NCBI GenBank assembly: GCA_023460155.1
Contig: JAEWRF010000010.1
Coordinates: 1 to 9,185, forward strand
Source: Bacillota bacterium
Lineage (GTDB): Bacteria > Bacillota > Clostridia > Oscillospirales > Acutalibacteraceae
DNA length: 9,185 nucleotides
Direction: 5' to 3'
Made by a program: the position numbers and the translations under genes. The notes beneath the pieces are model-generated. The model saw only the letters and a list, made by a program, of their open reading frames with translations. It was not told where the DNA came from and did not search any database. Within the stretch, counting starts at the first letter, position 1, and every line of letters starts with the position of its first letter. This document shows, piece after piece, positions 5,095 through 9,185 of this stretch.

Positions 5095-5289
5095 ATGGCA
5101 AGTAGCAACAGACATGTGGTTCCTGAAGCTCGTGAGGCTCTGGACAAGTTCAAGATGGAAGCTGCGTCCGAAGTCGGCGTTAACCTGAAGCAGGGATACA
5201 ACGGTGATCTTACTTCTAAGGAAGCCGGTTCCGTCGGCGGCCAGATGGTCAAGAACATGATTAAAAAGTACGAGGAAGGCATGAAATAA
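5095..5289 (+). CDS. Alpha/beta-type small acid-soluble spore protein (SASP)
   Basis: This DNA-binding protein of dormant endospores coats and protects DNA and is later degraded by the protease GPR to feed outgrowth. The 64-residue product shows both family signatures: KFKMEAASEVGV (about 18-29), with the GPR cleavage region around ASEVG, and the GSVGGQMVKNMIKKYE segment (about 45-60). The N-terminal MASSNRHVVPEA form resembles clostridial members. The start is not fully settled. AAGGAG (5077-5082) is 12 bases from ATG 5095 but 6 bases from an in-frame TTG at 5089, which would add Met-Ile. ATG is favoured because relatives begin Met-Ala. The gene marks the organism as a spore former. It ends in a bidirectional terminator shared with ilvD. 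Confidence 0.95.
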   Translation: MASSNRHVVPEAREALDKFKMEAASEVGVNLKQGYNGDLTSKEAGSVGGQMVKNMIKKYEEGMK

Positions 5290-5315
5290 AGACCTTTCCC
5301 CGACCTGAAAACAGC

Positions 5316-5352
5316 GAAAAGGGGCTGCCTCACACGGGGGCGGCCCCTTTTC
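5316..5352. terminator. Bidirectional terminator between the SASP gene and ilvD
   Basis: GAAAAGGGGCTGCC (5316-5329) pairs with GGCGGCCCCTTTTC (5339-5352) over 14 positions with one G-T pair and a 9-base loop. A-rich and T-rich arm ends give TTTTC in both directions, so it serves the two convergent genes. Confidence 0.85.
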
Positions 5353-5367
5353 CAATTTTAAAAAGCG

Positions 5368-7029
5368 TTACGCTTTCGGGAGTTCCAGAATTGCGCCGCG
5401 GTTCGCCGAGGTGACCAGCGCCGCGTACCGCGCAAGGTAGCCGGTGGTAATCCTCGGCTTGCGGGGTTTCCATTCTGCTTTGCGCCGGGCGAGCTCTTCT
5501 CCGCTTACCAGCACTTCAATCGTCTCGGCGGGAATGTCAATGCGGATCCGGTCGCCTTCCTGAATCAGCGCAATCGGGCCGCCGACAGCCGCTTCCGGGG
5601 AAACATGCCCGATGGCCGCGCCCCGTGTTGCCCCGCTGAAGCGTCCGTCTGTAATCAGCGCCACGCTGTCGCCGAGGCCGCGCCCCATGATAGCGGAGGT
5701 GGGGTTGAGCATTTCGCGCATGCCGGGCCCGCCCTTCGGGCCTTCGTAGCGAATAACGACAACGTCGCCCGGTACGATCTTCCCGGCGTTGATTGCCGTG
5801 ATAGCGTCCTCCTCGCAGTCGAATACCCGCGCGGGTCCTTCGTGCCGGAGCATTTCCTCGGAAACTGCGGAACGCTTGACCACGCAGGAATCGGGCGCAA
5901 GATTTCCGCGGAGCACCGCAATGCCGCCGGTTTTGCTGTAGGGATTTTCCACAGGCCGGATCACGTCAGGGTTCATGTCTTTGCAGTCTGCGATGTTTTC
6001 GCCCACTGTTTTTCCGGTGCAGGTGATCAGATCGGTTTTCAGCAGACCGAGCTTGCTGATTTCGTTCATGACGGCGTAGACGCCGCCGGCTTCGTTCAGT
6101 TCTTCAATATAGGTATGGCCGACCGGAGCGAGGTGACAGAGATTCGGTGTTTTGTCGCTGATCTCGTTCGCCATGTCCAGGTTCAGATCAATCCCGCATT
6201 CGTGCGCGATCGCCGGCAAATGCAGCATGCTGTTGGTGCTGCAGCCCAGAGCCATGTCAATGGTGAGCGCATTGTGGAAGGCGCCTTCCGACATGATGTC
6301 CCGCGGACGGATGTTTTTCCGAAGCAGCTCCATCACCTGCATCCCCGCGCGTTTCGCGAGCTGCAGCCGTTCGGAATACACCGCCGGGATGGTCCCGTTG
6401 CCTGGAAGACCCATACCGAGAACCTCCGTGAGGCAGTTCATGGAGTTGGCCGTGTACATGCCGGAGCAGGAACCGCAGGTCGGGCAGCCCTTGCATTCGT
6501 ATTCGCGGAGCTTTTCCTTTGTGATTTGGCCGGTCTGATATTTGCTGACCGCCTCCGAAATGCTGGAAAAGCTGACCTTCTGCCCGTCCACTTTTCCCGC
6601 CAGCATGGGTCCGCCGCTGACAAACACGGTGGGGATGTTCAGTCTTCCGGCTGCCATCAGCAGACCGGGGACATTCTTATCACAGTTCGGTACCATGACA
6701 AGGGCATCGAACGCATGCGCCAAAGCCATCGATTCCGTGGAATCCGCAATCAGCTCGCGGGTGACAAGGGAATATTTCATGCCCTGATGCCCCATAGCAA
6801 GCCCGTCGCACACGGCGATGGCGGGGAAGACCAAGGGTGTTCCGCCGGCCATTGCTACTCCGAGCTTTACCGCTTCCACAATTTTGTCGAGGTTCATGTG
6901 TCCGGGGACTATTTCATTATACGAGCTTACAATGCCGATCAGCGGCCGTTCCATCTCTTCGTCGGTCAGACCGAGCGCATGGAACAGGGCACGCTTTGGA
7001 GTGTCTTTTGTGACAGCATCGCTGTTCAT
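5368..7029 (-). CDS. ilvD: Dihydroxy-acid dehydratase IlvD
   Basis: This cytoplasmic iron-sulfur enzyme dehydrates 2,3-dihydroxy-isovalerate and 2,3-dihydroxy-3-methylvalerate to the 2-keto acids leading to valine/leucine/pantothenate and isoleucine. The 553 residues match the family (about 550-615). The CDK-x2-PG motif is at 116-121, the CPTCGSCSGMYTAN motif at 182-195, and the SGATRG motif at 465-470 (DGRFSGATRGAAIGHVSPEA). Residue 43 in NEIVPGHMNL is Gly, where the oxygen-stable [2Fe-2S] (plant/mycobacterial) enzymes have a third cluster Cys, so an oxygen-labile E. coli-type cluster is likely. An in-frame stop lies just upstream of ATG 7029, so the start cannot be earlier; the ribosome site (AAAGG about 12 bases away) is weak. 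It is monocistronic here, away from other ilv/leu genes. Confidence 0.97.
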   Translation of the reverse strand: MNSDAVTKDTPKRALFHALGLTDEEMERPLIGIVSSYNEIVPGHMNLDKIVEAVKLGVAMAGGTPLVFPAIAVCDGLAMGHQGMKYSLVTRELIADSTESMALAHAFDALVMVPNCDKNVPGLLMAAGRLNIPTVFVSGGPMLAGKVDGQKVSFSSISEAVSKYQTGQITKEKLREYECKGCPTCGSCSGMYTANSMNCLTEVLGMGLPGNGTIPAVYSERLQLAKRAGMQVMELLRKNIRPRDIMSEGAFHNALTIDMALGCSTNSMLHLPAIAHECGIDLNLDMANEISDKTPNLCHLAPVGHTYIEELNEAGGVYAVMNEISKLGLLKTDLITCTGKTVGENIADCKDMNPDVIRPVENPYSKTGGIAVLRGNLAPDSCVVKRSAVSEEMLRHEGPARVFDCEEDAITAINAGKIVPGDVVVIRYEGPKGGPGMREMLNPTSAIMGRGLGDSVALITDGRFSGATRGAAIGHVSPEAAVGGPIALIQEGDRIRIDIPAETIEVLVSGEELARRKAEWKPRKPRITTGYLARYAALVTSANRGAILELPKA

Positions 7030-7068
7030 CTGTTTTCAACGCCTTTCCCTTTTGAGTTTTCACTTTCA

Positions 7069-7098
7069 ATTATAGTGTTCACGGCAGGCGAAAGTCAA
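7069..7098 (-). promoter_or_regulatory. ilvD promoter
   Basis: On the minus strand, TTGACT (7093-7098) and TATAAT (7069-7074) are separated by 18 bases. The leader would be only about 33 nt, too short for a T-box or leader-peptide attenuator, so any control must act at initiation. I see no convincing CodY box. Confidence 0.75.
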
Positions 7099-7226
7099 TT
7101 GAAAACATTCCCGTACGGCCTCTTGAATTTATTGTTTTTTCACCTTTACCGGCACCGAAAACGCTGCATTTTGGAATATATTCGTATTAAGAATTAAATC
7201 TTTATAAAATCTTAACGAGAATTCTA
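7099..7226. other. AT-rich gap between the divergent ilvD and kimA promoters
   Basis: No gene is seen here. The only notable structure is a loose dyad TTAAGA (7187-7192) / TCTTAA (7210-7215) upstream of the kimA promoter, in AT-rich sequence where chance matches are common. Confidence 0.4.
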
Positions 7227-7255
7227 TTTAAAACGGCATGGCACTGCGGTATAAT
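7227..7255 (+). promoter_or_regulatory. Probable kimA promoter
   Basis: TTTAAA (7227-7232, 4/6) and a perfect TATAAT (7250-7255) are separated by 17 bases. The predicted start near 7262 gives an unusually long leader of about 155 nt. Confidence 0.6.
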
Positions 7256-7261
7256 GAACGC

Positions 7262-7417
7262 TCGGTTATAGTAGAAAAAAGTCATGCTGATTTATGCAAA
7301 GTGCTAAATCATTATGCGAATTTTAACAAAAATATGTTAAGTTCGTTGAAACTGTCGCCGCGACCGGATGCAAGACAGGTCCTCCGTATTTCTTAAACCT
7401 TCAGGAGAGTGTTGCGT
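7262..7417 (+). promoter_or_regulatory. Structured kimA leader RNA, class unknown
   Basis: Hairpin 1 (7283-7316) pairs CATGCTGATTTA with TAAATCATTATG (one mismatch, one G-T) around a GCA-AAG-TGC inner stem. Hairpin 2 (7317-7345) pairs CGAA and TTTAACA with TGTTAAG and TTCG around AAAATA, with one bulged T. Further down, CTGTC (7352-7356) can pair with GACAG (7374-7378), or GACC (7362-7365) with GGTC (7378-7381). TCCTCC (7380-7385) can pair four bases of the ribosome site AGGAG (7403-7407), or its last TCCG can pair with CGGA (7365-7368). I find no conserved core of the ydaO (c-di-AMP) riboswitch. Regulatory function is inferred only. Confidence 0.4.
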
Positions 7418-9185
7418 ATGCTGAAAAAGGTAAAATCCCTGTTGATTGGAAGAGCGCTGAAAAGTTCCGAAAGCGAATCGGAAAAATTTTCAGTTTTCTG
7501 GGGCCTGCCGATCCTGTCAAGCGATGCCATTTCCTCCGTCGCTTATGCCAGTGAGGAAATTCTGCTGGTTCTGATCCCGATTCTCGGCGTTGCTTCCTAC
7601 AAGCCGATGCTGGGCATTGCCGCGGCGATTGTGGGCCTGCTGATGGTAATTGCGTTCTCCTACCGCCAGACAATTGATACCTACCCGCACGGCGGCGGTT
7701 CCTACAGCGTGGCCAGCGACAACCTCGGCAAGCTGCCTGGTCTGGTTGCGGCCTCGTCCCTCTCGGTCGACTATGTGCTGACCGTTGCGGTCAGCACATG
7801 TTCCGGCACGGCGGCAATTGTTTCCGCTTTTCCTTCGCTGGTGCCGTACAAAGTTGAATTGACGCTGGTTCTGATTTTGTTCCTGACGCTCGGGAATCTC
7901 CGGGGAATCCGGGAATCCTCCGTGCTTTTCGGAACGCCGACCTATCTTTTCATCGTTTCGATCCTTGCCATGATCGTGACAGGAATGGTCAAGGTCTTTG
8001 TGTTCCACGATATTCCGCCCATGACCGGAACGCTGCAGCAGCCGATTGAGGATGCCGGAATCTTTTTGATTCTGAAGGCGTTTTCCTCCGGGTGCACGGC
8101 TCTGACCGGCGTGGAGGCCGTGAGCAACGGCATCCCGAACTTCAAAAAGCCTTCTCAGCAGAATGCGAAAAAAGTGCTTCTGATTCTGGCGGGCCTGGTT
8201 CTGTTTATCTTCCTGGGTGTCTGCTATTTGGCGTCCCTTTACCGGGTTTACCCGATGGATAACATTACGCTGGTTGCACAGATCGCTCAGAAAACGTTCG
8301 GAAACAACAGCTTTATGTTTTTCGACGTGCAGGTGACGACGGCCTTAATCCTGATTATGGCTGCCAACACCGCGTTTACCGATCTGCCCCTGCTGCTTTC
8401 CCTTTTGGCGAAAGACGGGTTTGTGGCAAGGAGCTTCGGCGACCGCGGGGCGAGACTAAGCTTTTCTAACGGGATTCTTCTGCTGTTCGCTCTGTCTTCC
8501 CTTCTGGTTGTTGTATTCGGCGCCAGTACACATCATCTGATTCCGCTCTATGCCGTCGGCGTGTTCCTTTCCTTTACGCTGTCGCAGTCCGGCATGACCA
8601 AGCGCTGGATCACCCGGAGGCAGGGCCATTGGGTTCATAAGGCGATTATTAACGGAGTAGGCGCATGTATGACCGCGGTTACCTGCGTCGTTCTGGCCGT
8701 TACGAAATTCATGCTTGGCGCTTGGGTTGTGCTGATCTGCATTCCGGTACTGGTCACCATGATGCTGATGGTGCGCAAGCACTACACAAAGGTGCGCGAC
8801 AATCTGGCGATCGAGCGCAGCGCAAGCAACCTGATTGTCCGGGAACCGGTGGAGAACTATCTGGTGCTCCCCGTTCAGTCGGTCAACAAATCGTTTATCA
8901 AGGCGCTGAATTACGCCATGACAATCAGCCACAACATTGAGGTTTACCATGTCAGCACCGACCCCGTGCGGACGGAAAAGCTCCGCCGCCAATATACGCA
9001 GCTCGACGTGGAGTTCCCGCTGATTGTGGATGAAGCGCCGTACCGCAATGTCAACGAGACTTTGGTTGCGCATCTGGACAAACGTCTGGAGACGCTGAAA
9101 AAGCATGAGACGCTTTCCGTCGTGCTTCCGCAGTTCATCATCCCGAACGTTTTCCATAAGATGCTGCACAACCAGACTTCCATGC
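7418..9185 (+). CDS. kimA: KimA-family high-affinity potassium importer, extreme C-terminus cut off
   Basis: This APC-superfamily K+/H+ symporter acts in the cytoplasmic membrane; in Bacillus subtilis KimA is high-affinity and inhibited by c-di-AMP. The open frame from ATG 7418 (AGGAG 10 bases upstream) gives 589 residues up to the edge; B. subtilis KimA has about 607, so only the tail is missing. The ion-site residues Asp36 and Tyr43 (SSDAISSVAY) fall at the same numbers as in B. subtilis, and Asp118/Thr122 (SVDYVLT) correspond to its Asp117/Thr121. FSSGCTALTGVEAVSN and LIPLYAVGVF are also family-typical. About 12 membrane segments are followed from about residue 480 by the cytoplasmic USP-like domain (YLVLPVQSVNKS to VVLPQFIIPN). 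It is divergent from ilvD. Substrate is inferred from close similarity recalled from memory. Confidence 0.95.
   Translation, partial: MLKKVKSLLIGRALKSSESESEKFSVFWGLPILSSDAISSVAYASEEILLVLIPILGVASYKPMLGIAAAIVGLLMVIAFSYRQTIDTYPHGGGSYSVASDNLGKLPGLVAASSLSVDYVLTVAVSTCSGTAAIVSAFPSLVPYKVELTLVLILFLTLGNLRGIRESSVLFGTPTYLFIVSILAMIVTGMVKVFVFHDIPPMTGTLQQPIEDAGIFLILKAFSSGCTALTGVEAVSNGIPNFKKPSQQNAKKVLLILAGLVLFIFLGVCYLASLYRVYPMDNITLVAQIAQKTFGNNSFMFFDVQVTTALILIMAANTAFTDLPLLLSLLAKDGFVARSFGDRGARLSFSNGILLLFALSSLLVVVFGASTHHLIPLYAVGVFLSFTLSQSGMTKRWITRRQGHWVHKAIINGVGACMTAVTCVVLAVTKFMLGAWVVLICIPVLVTMMLMVRKHYTKVRDNLAIERSASNLIVREPVENYLVLPVQSVNKSFIKALNYAMTISHNIEVYHVSTDPVRTEKLRRQYTQLDVEFPLIVDEAPYRNVNETLVAHLDKRLETLKKHETLSVVLPQFIIPNVFHKMLHNQTSM

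Noticed and set aside
7030..7068. T-box or attenuator for ilvD
   Set aside because: The promoter at 7069-7098 leaves only about 33 nt of leader, and no T-box sequence or terminator hairpin is present.
5605..7197. Long plus-strand open frame of 530 codons opposite ilvD
   Set aside because: It is antisense to a full-length, motif-complete ilvD in GC-rich sequence; its predicted protein is His/Arg/Ala-rich without a recognisable domain, as expected of a shadow frame.
7262..7417. ydaO/yuaA c-di-AMP riboswitch before kimA
   Set aside because: Expected from the gene family, but the conserved blocks of that riboswitch cannot be found in the leader.
8456..9169. 237-codon minus-strand frame opposite kimA
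   Set aside because: It is the complement of the conserved KimA coding sequence, is rich in His/Gln/Asn, and has no ribosome site or promoter facing it.

Overview
The window looks like chromosome from a spore-forming, low-to-mid GC Gram-positive of the class Clostridia, possibly Oscillospiraceae/Ruminococcaceae-like (inference). The reasons are an alpha/beta-type small acid-soluble spore protein, strong AAGGAG/GGGAGG ribosome sites, near-consensus TTGACA/TATAAT promoters, and the character of the metal regulator, IlvD and KimA proteins. There is no sign of phage, transposon, CRISPR array or other mobile element.

Left part (1-2421): a heavy-metal resistance locus. On the minus strand lie a free-standing HMA metal-binding protein (1515-1736) and a CadA/ZntA-type P1B ATPase (from 1412 leftward, cut by the window edge). 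Divergent from them is a CadC/SmtB-like ArsR-family repressor (2005-2370). The gap between the two arms holds two strong promoters and three copies of a 20-bp AGTTGA-N8-TCAACT dyad. One dyad sits in the -35/-10 spacer of the hma promoter, one just downstream of its start point, and one over the start point of arsR. This is a self-consistent metal-sensing switch: metal would release the repressor, opening both the export operon and the repressor's own gene. A 47-codon reading frame with a hydrophobic segment also lies in this gap and may or may not be real.

Middle (2434-5289): mscL (minus, mechanosensitive channel), a tRNA-Val(GAC) on the minus strand with its own promoter and terminator, and a divergently transcribed patatin-like phospholipase. 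These are followed by an unnamed 59-residue protein whose gene contains a perfect 12-bp inverted repeat, an unrecognised 179-residue protein, and the spore protein gene.

Right (5316-9185): ilvD (minus; isoleucine/valine/pantothenate precursor synthesis) shares a bidirectional terminator with the spore gene. Divergent from ilvD is a KimA-family potassium importer (plus, cut by the right edge) with a leader of about 155 nt that has clear hairpins but does not resemble the c-di-AMP (ydaO) riboswitch usually linked to this family.

Most genes have their own promoter and terminator, so the window is a set of short transcription units. The points most worth following are the three-operator metal switch, the kimA leader, the small gene at 4187 and the unknown protein at 4455. 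I see no clear evidence for an entirely new multi-gene system.
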